Shown: piece by piece, positions 54,529 to 62,852 of the stretch | Layout: every line of letters begins with the position of its first letter | How positions within the stretch are numbered: position 1 is the stretch's first letter | From: Nodularia spumigena CCY9414 | GTDB taxonomy: Bacteria > Cyanobacteriota > Cyanobacteriia > Cyanobacteriales > Nostocaceae | Length of the DNA: 64,000 bases | NCBI RefSeq assembly: GCF_000340565.2 | Contig: NZ_CP007203.1 | Span: 155,898 to 219,897, forward strand | Reading direction: 5' to 3' | Made by a program: the position numbers and the translations under genes | Notes under the pieces: model-generated | What the model was told of the DNA's origin: nothing | The model's input: the letters and a program-made list of their open reading frames with translations, nothing else | Database searches by the model: none

Positions 54529-56127
54529 ATGAAGAAGAATGTATCAGATCAAACTGCTGACATCGCTCAAGAGTATCTGGAACGGGAAAACAAGGATAAA
54601 CAGGTACTCGCCTTACTGCTAGAGAAGTTCATGGGGAAGAAAGACCAGATTTTAGTCCAAAAAACCGAGATGGGCGGTACTGAGGCTTTTGTTGGTTCTG
54701 TTACCTTGGAATGGTTGGCTGGTCGTGTTCACTTCGCCTCTGGTTTACCCTTGCTTGAGAAAAAGTACAATCCAGACACTGGTAACATTGAGATTGACGC
54801 AGATAGCATTGATGAAATTCAGCAACGTCCCATTGACTGGACACGTCAAGCACCACTAGTACAGTATTTAGCAGCGCGGAAAAGTCATAAATTCCCACCT
54901 GTGCTGGTAGTAATTAATCAACCTTGGGTAGATAACCCCAAAGCGGCTGAGTGGGATAGTCAGGGAATAGCTTTAAAATCTACTACTGATTTCACCCCTT
55001 TAGATAAAGATGGTAAAGTTGGTCTGCTGAATATTTCTGAAGAAAATGTGACAATTTATGCTTTGGATGGTCAGCACCGACTCATGAGTGTACAAGGGTT
55101 GATGGAGTTAATCAAAACTCGCAAATTGCAGCGCTATAAAAAAGATAAAACTGCTGATGATAATTCTATTACCTTAGATGATTTGAGAGATAAGTACCAA
55201 GTAGACCTTGATTACTTGCAAAGCTTACCCAAAGAAAAAATAGGAATTGAATTTATCTGTGCGGTTGCGGCTGGGGAAACTCGCACCGAAGCTAGGCGAA
55301 GAGTAAGGTCTATCTTTGTTCATGTTAACTTAATGGCTGCACCATTGACTAAAGGTCAGTTAGCACAGCTAAATGAGGATGATGGGTTTTCCATTGTGGC
55401 GAGAAAAATTGCTGTTACTCATCCGCTTTTGGAACAACGAAAAGAGCGCAATCCTCGTGTTAATTGGAATAGTGGAACAGTGGCATCTAATTCTACTGTT
55501 TTAACCACCCTGCAAGCTCTCCATGATATGTGTGAGCGATATTTGGGGCAAAAGTTCCCTCACTGGAAACCTCTGGAAAAAGGCTTAATTCCCATGCGTC
55601 CAGAGGATGAAGAACTTGAGGAGGGAATTGCGGAATTTAGCAATTTATTTGATCATTTAGCCAGCCTTCCCAGTTATAAGCTGCTGGATGAAGAAGACAC
55701 TCCAACTTTGCGACGCTTTAGTTTTGAAAAGGATGGGGGAGAAGGAAATCTGCTTTTTCGTCCTGTTGCACAAGTGGCTTTAGCGCAAGCTTTGGGAATC
55801 TTGGTTTTTCAAAAAGGTTTTACACTAGCAAATGTCTTTAAAAAGTTGCGGAAATTCGACCAACAAGGCGGTTTAAGTGGTATGGAGTATCCCCAGTCTT
55901 TATGGTATGGCGTTTTGTATGACCCCAATAAAAAGCGAGTCCAGGTTTCTGGACGGGAATTAGCGGCGAAGTTACTAATTTATATTCTGGGTGGAGTTCA
56001 GGATCAAATGGAACGCGCTGAACTGCGTAAGGCTTTGGCTGATGCGAGAACTATAGAAAATAAAACAATAGGTTTTGATGGTAAGTTTGTCGAACCCAAG
56101 CAAGTAGGACTTCCACCAGTGCTGTAA
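54529..56127 (+). CDS. dndB: DNA sulfur modification protein DndB
   Basis: 532 aa DGQHR-domain protein. The diagnostic YALDGQHRLMSVQG lies at residues about 178-190, and VHVNLMAAPLTKGQ follows. In characterised systems DndB is a transcriptional regulator and influences modification frequency, and the divergent position relative to dndC is typical. The intergenic region 54346-54528 should contain both promoters and any DndB site. Its stop codon directly abuts the HNH gene's stop on the other strand. Confidence 0.93.
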   Translation: MKKNVSDQTADIAQEYLERENKDKQVLALLLEKFMGKKDQILVQKTEMGGTEAFVGSVTLEWLAGRVHFASGLPLLEKKYNPDTGNIEIDADSIDEIQQRPIDWTRQAPLVQYLAARKSHKFPPVLVVINQPWVDNPKAAEWDSQGIALKSTTDFTPLDKDGKVGLLNISEENVTIYALDGQHRLMSVQGLMELIKTRKLQRYKKDKTADDNSITLDDLRDKYQVDLDYLQSLPKEKIGIEFICAVAAGETRTEARRRVRSIFVHVNLMAAPLTKGQLAQLNEDDGFSIVARKIAVTHPLLEQRKERNPRVNWNSGTVASNSTVLTTLQALHDMCERYLGQKFPHWKPLEKGLIPMRPEDEELEEGIAEFSNLFDHLASLPSYKLLDEEDTPTLRRFSFEKDGGEGNLLFRPVAQVALAQALGILVFQKGFTLANVFKKLRKFDQQGGLSGMEYPQSLWYGVLYDPNKKRVQVSGRELAAKLLIYILGGVQDQMERAELRKALADARTIENKTIGFDGKFVEPKQVGLPPVL

Positions 56128-57069
56128 TTAGGCTTGAAATATATTTTGGCGATGCCATTGAAGTGCTTCTAATTCTGGAAAGTATTGTTCTGTATTTGGT
56201 AGAAGTATTTTTTCCCCATGAAAATCTTTCATAGGTTTAGCGTAGGGAGAAACTTCTGCCAAATCTTCGCTCACAATGATTTTGTATTGCTCGTCTATGG
56301 TAAACCAACCACGGTCAAATGCCCAATGATGATTTTTACACAGTGCTATTCCATTATGGATTCTGTTGTCATAAAACTGGGAAAATGGTTTAATGTGTGC
56401 GCCATCAATAATATTTTGATTTATGGCTTTAGTTACTTTCAGTCCACAAAAAGCACACCTAGAATCATAAACATATACAATAGCTTTCCTGAAAAAAGCA
56501 TTTCTAATTGCTGCTCGCTTTAACTGCCATCTTGGCTCATAATCTGCATTTTCAGATTTAAGTAATTTTTCTATTTCTACAGTTTGGTCATCAAAAGTCT
56601 CATTGATTTTCAAAATAACTTCTATATCACTTTCATTCTCAGAAAAGAAGGCTACCACGAGTGCATCAATTAAATATTTTCGAGAAGTTTCATCTTGGAG
56701 GAAGTTAAATAATTCAATATCTAAATAGGCATATTCAATAGTTTCTTTCAGTCTTTTAGTCGTTTTTGGACGCAACCCATTAAAATGAGGTGTAAACGCT
56801 AAGTACCAAAATCCTTCATTTTTGAGATGGTAGAAAGGATAGTGTAAACCACCTTTGTGATACGCAGATCCTATAACATTCCAGTAATTCGTAAATGTTT
56901 TAATTAATTCGTCTGAAATATAAATTTTATTATCGTTAATAATACCTCTGCTAATTAAGTCAACTACAGATAAAAGTAATATAGGTTTATATAAAGCATT
57001 CCCAAGCTTCCGGCTAACGCTAACATTTAATTGTGAAAATTTTTGCCGATAATGTTCTAAATTTTTCAT
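56128..57069 (-). CDS. HNH endonuclease with probable sulfur-binding domain
   Basis: 313 aa. The N-terminal 160 residues show LGNALYKPILLLSVVDLI and GGLHYPFYHLKNEGFWYL; the Tyr-Pro (77-78) in this context resembles the sulfur-binding pocket of ScoMcrA-type SBD proteins. The C-terminal HNH domain has CAFCGLKV (205-212), IDGAHIKPFS (221-230) and ALCKNHHWAFDRGWF (242-256), all conserved. Such SBD-HNH proteins cut phosphorothioated DNA. Its presence inside a dnd locus is unexpected. SBD assignment is from pattern, not alignment. Confidence 0.8.
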   Translation of the reverse strand: MKNLEHYRQKFSQLNVSVSRKLGNALYKPILLLSVVDLISRGIINDNKIYISDELIKTFTNYWNVIGSAYHKGGLHYPFYHLKNEGFWYLAFTPHFNGLRPKTTKRLKETIEYAYLDIELFNFLQDETSRKYLIDALVVAFFSENESDIEVILKINETFDDQTVEIEKLLKSENADYEPRWQLKRAAIRNAFFRKAIVYVYDSRCAFCGLKVTKAINQNIIDGAHIKPFSQFYDNRIHNGIALCKNHHWAFDRGWFTIDEQYKIIVSEDLAEVSPYAKPMKDFHGEKILLPNTEQYFPELEALQWHRQNIFQA

Positions 57070-57095
57070 TTTAAAGCTTTATTTGAAGAAATAAA

Positions 57096-57566
57096 TTAAC
57101 TTAAAAATTTACTAAGATCAAATTCTTCGTCTGACTGTTCTTGAGCATCTTTTTCGGAAATGAGAAGCAATAACAGACGTTCTGAATAATCAACGGCTCC
57201 TCGTAATTCATTTTGTAAAATTTCCAGCCCTCCATTAGCATACTCTTCAAATATTTGGGTACGTTGATCTTCATACTCTTCTTCTCTAGAAGAAAGTATT
57301 TGTATATCTTTGGTTTCAGTTATTCCTAATAAGTTGATAATGAGGTCATGTCCTAGAGAGGCAAAATTTTCTTGTGGAATTGGCGAAGGTTCCCTTTTTG
57401 TAAATTCGCCTAGAGGAACACGTTTTTTATGTTTGACTCCCAAAGCTGCGGCAAATACCATTACTTCTACATAAGTTTGAAAAGGACCAGTTGTGTCTTT
57501 TGATGCTAATAACTGTTTCACCAACTCAGCCTTATCTTTAGCAACCCTGATTCTGTTTGCAGCCAT
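57096..57566 (-). CDS. Dnd system-associated protein 4
   Basis: 156 aa. RIRVAKDKAELVKQLL, GPFQTYVEVMVFAAALGVKHKKRVPL and the acidic C-terminus EYANGGLEILQNEL match the dnd system-associated protein 4 family (TIGR04062 by recall). The function is unknown; it is seen only near dnd genes, often with DndB or restriction genes. It lies 26 bp upstream of the HNH gene, so the two are probably co-expressed. Confidence 0.87.
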   Translation of the reverse strand: MAANRIRVAKDKAELVKQLLASKDTTGPFQTYVEVMVFAAALGVKHKKRVPLGEFTKREPSPIPQENFASLGHDLIINLLGITETKDIQILSSREEEYEDQRTQIFEEYANGGLEILQNELRGAVDYSERLLLLLISEKDAQEQSDEEFDLSKFLS

Positions 57567-57618
57567 AATAATGATATTTATATTGTGACTATTTTAACCG
57601 AATATTAGATGCGATCGC

Positions 57619-58224
57619 CTATTCCCCTTTCCTCTCTGTGTCCTCTGCGCCTCTGTGGTTCGTCAACTCCACATCCTCATAAACCAGAGACAGAGGAAAG
57701 CGAAAATCAACACTAGTTAAATGAACCTTATCCCCCTCAGCGTAAGGATGTAACTCCCATAAACCCCTATCATTCAATCGAAAACAATCCAAACTCATTT
57801 TTTGAGCATCAATCAGCACATACTCTTGCAAAGTTGCTATCCGACGATACTGCGTAAACTTACCCCCTCTGTCGTAAGCTTCCGTACCTGGGGAAAGAAC
57901 CTCAACAATCAGACAAGGATACTGAATAAACTTAATAGCTTGTTTATCCCTGGGATGACAACTCACCATCACATCCGGGTAATGAAAGGGGCCATTTTCC
58001 GATACACCCAGCTTTGCATCTGCCATAAAAGCACGACACTTACCCCCTCGTAAATGTCCTTTTAACGCCGCAGCTAAATTAAGAGCAATAGTAGTATGAG
58101 GAATAGTCCCCCCAGTCATGGCAAAAACTTCACCATTGATATATTCATACTTAACCTCCTGTGTCTCCTCCCATTCCAAATACTCCTGGGGAGACATATA
58201 ACTTCCTTCTCGACTCGCAATCAT
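57619..58224 (-). CDS. Uma2-family putative endonuclease
   Basis: 201 aa. It has SPQEYLEWEETQEVKYEYINGE, the MTGGTIPHTTIA loop, PFHYPDVMVSC and LIVEVLSPGTEAYDRGGK. Its ATG overlaps the stop of an upstream 50-codon frame (ATGA). It lies inside the dnd island between protein 4 and the second ATPase. Given how common Uma2 genes are here (four in the window), its position may be coincidental. Confidence 0.85.
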   Translation of the reverse strand: MIASREGSYMSPQEYLEWEETQEVKYEYINGEVFAMTGGTIPHTTIALNLAAALKGHLRGGKCRAFMADAKLGVSENGPFHYPDVMVSCHPRDKQAIKFIQYPCLIVEVLSPGTEAYDRGGKFTQYRRIATLQEYVLIDAQKMSLDCFRLNDRGLWELHPYAEGDKVHLTSVDFRFPLSLVYEDVELTNHRGAEDTERKGE

Positions 58225-58373
58225 AACCCCACCTCAAAAACAACCACCCATCTTAACTCTACCTCTTCCCTCCGCGCCTTTGCCCAGTGGTTTTGGGTGT
58301 CAAAAAAGGCGAGGGTGTGGGTGTGGGATAAGGTGAGAAGAAAGGTGAGTATTGCTAGGGTATATTGGTTCAT
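58221..58373 (-). CDS. Possible 50-aa secreted peptide or SLH-domain remnant
   Basis: A frame from ATG 58371-58373 starts with a signal-like hydrophobic segment (MNQYTLAILTFLLTLS) followed by FFDTQNHWAKA, the usual opening of an SLH domain. It then loses similarity. Its TGA overlaps the Uma2 start by 4 bp. It may be a fragment of an SLH gene rather than a functional peptide. Confidence 0.35.
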   Translation of the reverse strand: MNQYTLAILTFLLTLSHTHTLAFFDTQNHWAKARREEVELRWVVVFEVGL

Positions 58374-58454
58374 GATTGTCTCACGCTGAGGCGCAGAGGC
58401 GCAGAGAAGAATAGAGAAGCGTACAGTGGGAAAGAATGTCAATCAATTCTTTTG

Positions 58455-58490
58455 ACTGATAACTGATAACTGATAACTGATAACTGTTAA
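58455..58490. repeat. AACTGAT heptamer repeat
   Basis: Five GATAACT units of 7 bp end at the stop codon of the 689 aa ATPase gene; the same TAACTGAT family as 49436-49470, also within the dnd island. Confidence 0.8.
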
Positions 58491-60556
58491 TTACGAATTA
58501 TTTCTATGATTTCGGTATATTCAAATTCGTTGGGACTTTGCTTGACTAAGGGGTATCTTTGTCCTGCTAATTGGATATAATTTTGTTCACAATCTGGTTT
58601 TGAGGAATAATAGGTAAGTACGTATTCTTTACCAATTCTTTCTGTCATTTCTTCTTCTACTTCACCTCTCCATTGAGTTTTACTGGCTAAGACAATTAAT
58701 TGATTAGCTAATTTGGGAATTGTCCCCGCTATATGTCTCCGTGACATTTCATCTAAGCTGCCAAAGGGGGAATCCATAACAATAGGAAATGTGCTACTAT
58801 CGGGAAGCATCATCATTTTGCGCTTTTGACTCCACTCTCTCACTTTATCTATGATGCTGGCAATGAAGGATAAGCTGAGAATTTGATTTTCTCCTGTAGA
58901 AGCTGCAACTGGTGCTTCTATTCCCGCAGTGTGTTCTACTAAGGTTAATTCATATTTTTCGCTAATTTTGGGAATATATGGTTTGACTGAAAGCTGGTTA
59001 AATATCTCTTGGACTCGTTTTTCTAGTTGCAGACGAAATTGTTTTTCTTGCCGATTTTTAACTTCGGTTAACCGTTCAATTGCATCTTGAGTAGCGTTAA
59101 TGCGTCGCTGTGCTAAAATTTGTCGTTCTTCATTTAGTTTCTGCTTGGATATTTGTTTACCTAAAGCATCAATTTGTGTTTTTAATTGAATAATTTTCTG
59201 CTGGTTTGCACCTTGTTCTCGATTTAGTTCGTCAATTTTGCTGGAAATCTCATCTAAGCGTTTTTGTAAGCTGCTAATTTCTTCATTTGCATCTTTTCGT
59301 AGTTTGTCTTGAAGGTTATCTAATTCACCTTCAACTTGGGATATAGTTTCTCTTAACTGTTTAATTCTGGCTTGTTCTCTATCAACTTCTTCCCAAAAAG
59401 CCCCAGCTTGTTTATCAATTTCATCGACTTGAACACCCATGCGAATAGCGGTTTCTTCTACGGCTGAAGAACCAGCTTTATCTAGCCAAGTTCGGACATT
59501 TTCATGATTATCAGTACCTGCGCTTAAGTCTGCACCACAAATACAGCGTTGAGTTTTTAATAATTCGTTGACAAATTCCCGCGAAATTCCAGAGGTTAAC
59601 TCACCTCGCTGTTTTAAATCATCAACAATTTTCCGAAATTGTGATGTCGTCTCCCCCAGTAACACTGTATAACCCCGTGAGGAAATGATTTTTTTCAGGG
59701 CTTCTTTATTTTTTTTGAATGCTTCCTGGTTTTCGGCTTTCTGCAATTCTAAATTTTGCCACCTGTCTTCTATTTCTTTGGCTTTAACAAGTTCCAATAA
59801 ACGGTTACTTGTCTCTTTTTTAAAGGTTTGCTGATATTCTAACTCTTGTTTAATTTCTGTTTGGCGGTTGGTGATGCGTTCACTTTCTTGTTCTATCTGT
59901 TCTTGCTGTTTTAGCAGTTTCTTTGTTTCTGCATTACCAATGGCTTTCAACTCATTCTCTAAAGTTTTTTTCGCTTCTCCTAAATGTCGGATAGAACGGT
60001 TAATTACTTCCACACCCAAGAAAATCTTAGTCGCTTCCGCAATTTCCGCTTTTTTATCAGAACGCACGATTTCTTCTATGCGTTCACCGTCAAAGAAAAA
60101 ATATTGATGTAAACTTGCAGGTAAAATTTGATTAATAATATCATCTGGTTGTTGTTGTGGTATGTACCAGCTACCATCGTCTTCACCTACCCACATCCGT
60201 AATTCTGTTTTACCAGCTTCAAAGTCGCTGTCATTTTTATAAACCCGACAGGAACGGTTAACTTTATAGCGTTTACCTTCGTGTTCCCAGCCAACTTCTA
60301 CCCAACATCCTACAGCTTGACCTTTTTGGGCTTCAGCTATGGAACGTTTATTAACTAACTGTTCGGCGGAGGCGAAAGCGGCACTAAATTTTTCATATAA
60401 TACCCAAGTGAAGGCATTGAGTAAACTGGTTTTTCCAGAACCGTTATTACCATGAATAATTGTGGTGTTCAGGGTATCTCCCACGGCGAGGAATATTTCT
60501 GGGGTTGTACCATAAAAGGAGCGAAAGTTGCACAGCTTAATTGAAGTTAGCTTCAT
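58487..60556 (-). CDS. DndD/Rad50-like SMC ATPase, second copy in the island
   Basis: 689 aa. Walker A is IIHGNNGSGKTSLLNAFTW (33-51). FFFDGERIEEIVRSDKK (153-169) follows, a motif shared with DndD. Long coiled coils span about 185-300 and 380-540, with a CIC-G turn (Cys338, Cys340) between them as a possible hook. Then come the signature STGENQILSLSF and Walker B IVMDSPFGSLDEMSRR. It is not a duplicate of the neighbouring dndD: the hook and N-terminus differ. It overlaps the 62 aa gene by 4 bp. Probably a restriction- or defence-side ATPase. Confidence 0.85.
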   Translation of the reverse strand: MKLTSIKLCNFRSFYGTTPEIFLAVGDTLNTTIIHGNNGSGKTSLLNAFTWVLYEKFSAAFASAEQLVNKRSIAEAQKGQAVGCWVEVGWEHEGKRYKVNRSCRVYKNDSDFEAGKTELRMWVGEDDGSWYIPQQQPDDIINQILPASLHQYFFFDGERIEEIVRSDKKAEIAEATKIFLGVEVINRSIRHLGEAKKTLENELKAIGNAETKKLLKQQEQIEQESERITNRQTEIKQELEYQQTFKKETSNRLLELVKAKEIEDRWQNLELQKAENQEAFKKNKEALKKIISSRGYTVLLGETTSQFRKIVDDLKQRGELTSGISREFVNELLKTQRCICGADLSAGTDNHENVRTWLDKAGSSAVEETAIRMGVQVDEIDKQAGAFWEEVDREQARIKQLRETISQVEGELDNLQDKLRKDANEEISSLQKRLDEISSKIDELNREQGANQQKIIQLKTQIDALGKQISKQKLNEERQILAQRRINATQDAIERLTEVKNRQEKQFRLQLEKRVQEIFNQLSVKPYIPKISEKYELTLVEHTAGIEAPVAASTGENQILSLSFIASIIDKVREWSQKRKMMMLPDSSTFPIVMDSPFGSLDEMSRRHIAGTIPKLANQLIVLASKTQWRGEVEEEMTERIGKEYVLTYYSSKPDCEQNYIQLAGQRYPLVKQSPNEFEYTEIIEIIRN

Positions 60557-60741
60557 TGCACTTCTTCCTTGACAATATCTAATATCTCTTCGTTAATATG
60601 GCTATTGATTTTTTTATCTAGTCTGCCTTTTTCCAATTTCCAAACTCGCTCAATAATCTGTCGCACTTCTGGCGACGCACTGGAAATTGGTTCCTGCACA
60701 TCTTCAATATTTGTGTCTGGGAGCATTTGGCGGCTTTTCAA
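60553..60741 (-). CDS. Small partner protein of the SMC-like ATPase
   Basis: 62 aa (57 if the ATG at 60724-60726 is used; the outer start is TTG). It is charged and mainly helical, with SPEVRQIIERVWKLEKGRLDKKINSHINEEILDIVKEEV. Its stop overlaps the ATPase start by 4 bp, so the two are tightly coupled. I do not recognise a family; an accessory subunit of the ATPase is the simplest reading. Confidence 0.7.
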   Translation of the reverse strand: MKSRQMLPDTNIEDVQEPISSASPEVRQIIERVWKLEKGRLDKKINSHINEEILDIVKEEVQ

Positions 60742-61025
60742 TAGGTTTTCTTTATATTTTAGCTGCTATAAGTCCTGCATTTACATCCGTGAAGCTACTA
60801 TTACTCTTGGTTTGAGGTCTGGCTGGAATTTTTGCAATTTATTCGGCAAAAAGAATGCTTGATTTTGCGTTTTGGGTGTGGTAAATTAAAGATGGATTTA
60901 CATTATAATCGTGTATAAGCTAAATTTTTAGAGCAAGGTACAGCCGATTATGATCAACCTTAATATTATTCTCCCACACTTTCTGCTATTTACTACAAAT
61001 TTAAAAAAAATTTTTGTTAAAGAGT

Positions 61026-61218
61026 AGGACTTACGCAAGAACTCTCTGAAACCTTCTTAACTTCGTGTCCTTCTCCCTTGGCGCTAGCCTCTCCCTTTGG
61101 GAGAAGGGGAGACGCTTCGCGAACGTGTCCTTCTCCCTTGGCGCTAGCCTCTCCCTTTGGGAGAAGGGGAGACGCTTCGCGAACGTGGTTCGTTTTTCCA
61201 TAATTTTGCGTAAGTCCT
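61026..61218. mobile_element. MITE with 12-bp ends and nested tandem repeat (copy 3)
   Basis: AGGACTTACGCA (61026-61037) and TGCGTAAGTCCT (61207-61218) bound 193 bp. Outer parts match the partial copy at 47864 (CTCTCTGAAACC, GTGTCC, GGTTCGTTT). The interior has been expanded by a perfect 60-bp tandem duplication. Confidence 0.78.
61065..61184. repeat. Perfect 60-bp tandem duplication inside the MITE
   Basis: Units 61065-61124 and 61125-61184 are identical. Each contains a palindrome TCTCCCTTTGGGAGA followed by AGACGCTTCGCGAAC, the common Nostoc REP sequence. The short frames running through it are repeat artefacts, not genes. Confidence 0.93.
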
Positions 61219-61281
61219 GAAAGAGGAACGAACCGCCAAGACGCAAAGAACGCCAAGGAGGAGGAGGAGGAGGAAGTATTA

Positions 61282-62751
61282 TCAAATATCTAATAATCCG
61301 TAACGTTTTTGTAAGTTTAGTAGTTTCATTCTAGCTTCGCCGGCGTTATCGGCTAGGTCGGCAAATTCTACGAAGCGGCGGAGTTCTTTTTTTAAGAGGT
61401 TGCGTTCTATTTCTATGGTTTCTCTATCTAAGTCTGGTGGTAGGACTATCATATCGAATATGGTGGCGCGTTCTTTACCAATGTGAGGACGTAATACTCT
61501 CCCCCGGCGCTGTATGAATTGGCGCGGGTTTCCAGAACTTGATAATATGACGGCTGTTTGAATGGCTGGTATATCAACTCCTTCGTCTAAACAACGAATT
61601 GCTACTAAACCCTGTAATTCTCCACTTTCAAATTGACAGCGTAAGGTTTCCCGTTCTTTGAGGGAGGTGTGGGCTGTGTATGTGCTGACTCTATATCCTA
61701 AATCTACACCGAGGATTTTGGCTACGGCTTTGAGTTGACGCAAGGATGAACGTTGTCCGGTTTCTTGGGAACCATCGCTACAATAAAATAGTGTGTGGGT
61801 ACTTTCTCGCCGAGTTGTCATTAATTCTCGCAAAGCGGTTAATTTATTTTCTGCTGTACCAATTAACCTGGCGCGTTGCATTAATAATGGTTTTAAGTCT
61901 TCGTTGTCTTCAAAGTTTCCCCCTTGGCTATTTTCTCGTTCTCTATATAATAGCGATCGCCCAATCTTTTTAGTTAACTTTAAATAAGCCATACTTTCCG
62001 TTTCGGTCAGTTCTACAAGTATGGGATAATACAAATAATGTACTAAAGCCCCTTGAGCGATCGCATCCTTTAAGTTAAACTCTGGTTGTAGCACTGAACC
62101 AAAGTAATCAAATAACGATTGCGTACCATAATCATCGAAATACCTTTCTGGTGTCGCCGATAAAGCCAGTCGTAACCCCACCCGACGAGGTAAATTTTCC
62201 TCTAATTTCGGTGCGCCTAAATTATGCGCTTCATCACCAATAATTAAAGTTTTAGGGGGAAAATACTTAAGTTGAGACTGAAAACCATCACCAATTAATG
62301 TGGAATTGGTAGTAATTACCGTAACAAAGTTTTGCGAACCGGAACGCAGATTATACAGTTGGGTAGATAGTTGACTTTGCCAAGTGCGTAAATTCTCGAA
62401 AGCTAAAATAGGCTGTAAGTTAAACTTCTCACATTCTCGCGCCCATTGGGTGACAAGATGACGATAAGGACACACCACTAATAACACTTGTAAATTAATT
62501 TGCTGGTATAATTCACAAGCGATCGCTAAAGCTGTAATAGTTTTACCACTACCAGTAGCCATTTTTAGCGTTCCTCTGCCATTGTTAGCAAACCAGCTAG
62601 TAATAGCCTGTCGCTGATATGGACGTAATTGCAGAGATGCAGGCAAAATTGGGCATCCTGGTAATGGCTGACGAGTTTGATAACTCCCCTTACCTTCCCG
62701 AACAAATGGAAATTTTAGCCTAAAAGTAGATTGTTGTTGATAATTAGTCAT
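61282..62751 (-). CDS. DNA phosphorothioation system restriction helicase
   Basis: 489 aa SF2 DEAD/DEAH helicase. It has LRPYQRQAITSWF, KMATGSGKTITALAIA, VVCPYRHLVTQW, the DEAH box IGDEAHNLG, LALSATPERYFDDYG, and motifs V/VI as RCLDEGVDIPA and QFIQRRGRVLRP. It matches the Dnd-linked restriction enzyme family (TIGR04095 by recall) in length and start (LPGCPILPASLQLRPYQ). No nuclease domain is evident in it, so cleavage probably needs a partner. It lies at the far end of the island, next to lexA. Confidence 0.87.
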   Translation of the reverse strand: MTNYQQQSTFRLKFPFVREGKGSYQTRQPLPGCPILPASLQLRPYQRQAITSWFANNGRGTLKMATGSGKTITALAIACELYQQINLQVLLVVCPYRHLVTQWARECEKFNLQPILAFENLRTWQSQLSTQLYNLRSGSQNFVTVITTNSTLIGDGFQSQLKYFPPKTLIIGDEAHNLGAPKLEENLPRRVGLRLALSATPERYFDDYGTQSLFDYFGSVLQPEFNLKDAIAQGALVHYLYYPILVELTETESMAYLKLTKKIGRSLLYRERENSQGGNFEDNEDLKPLLMQRARLIGTAENKLTALRELMTTRRESTHTLFYCSDGSQETGQRSSLRQLKAVAKILGVDLGYRVSTYTAHTSLKERETLRCQFESGELQGLVAIRCLDEGVDIPAIQTAVILSSSGNPRQFIQRRGRVLRPHIGKERATIFDMIVLPPDLDRETIEIERNLLKKELRRFVEFADLADNAGEARMKLLNLQKRYGLLDI

Positions 62752-62760
62752 TAGTCAATC

Positions 62761-62833
62761 AATTTTAGATTTTAGATTTTAGATTTTGGATTAGACTACA
62801 ATCTAAAATCGCTTTCTCCAAAATCCAAAATTC
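62761..62833. repeat. TTTTAGATTTTGGATT inverted repeat
   Basis: TTTTAGATTTTAGATTTTAGATTTTGG, then the inverted complement CAATCTAAAATCG...CCAAAATCC, between the restriction helicase start and the lexA stop. It belongs to the same family as 31991 and 37870. Confidence 0.75.
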
Positions 62834-62852
62834 TTTACGGACCACTCCCTAT

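Larger units (their letters stand above)
60742..61281. other. Intergenic region with MITE
   Basis: 540 bp. The first 280 bases are AT-rich without an ORF and should hold the promoter for the small gene plus ATPase pair. The rest is the MITE (61026-61218) and a CCAAGGAGGAGGAGG purine run just past the restriction helicase stop. Confidence 0.6.

Noticed and set aside
58487-60741. Assignment of the ATPase pair to the Lamassu system
   Set aside because: No LmuA-like effector is adjacent, and FFFDGE plus position favour a Dnd-related role.
61017-61285. Two overlapping minus-strand frames with repeated RLPFSQRERLAPREK-type peptides
   Set aside because: They are translations of the 60-bp tandem REP duplication inside the MITE and have no start signals or family.
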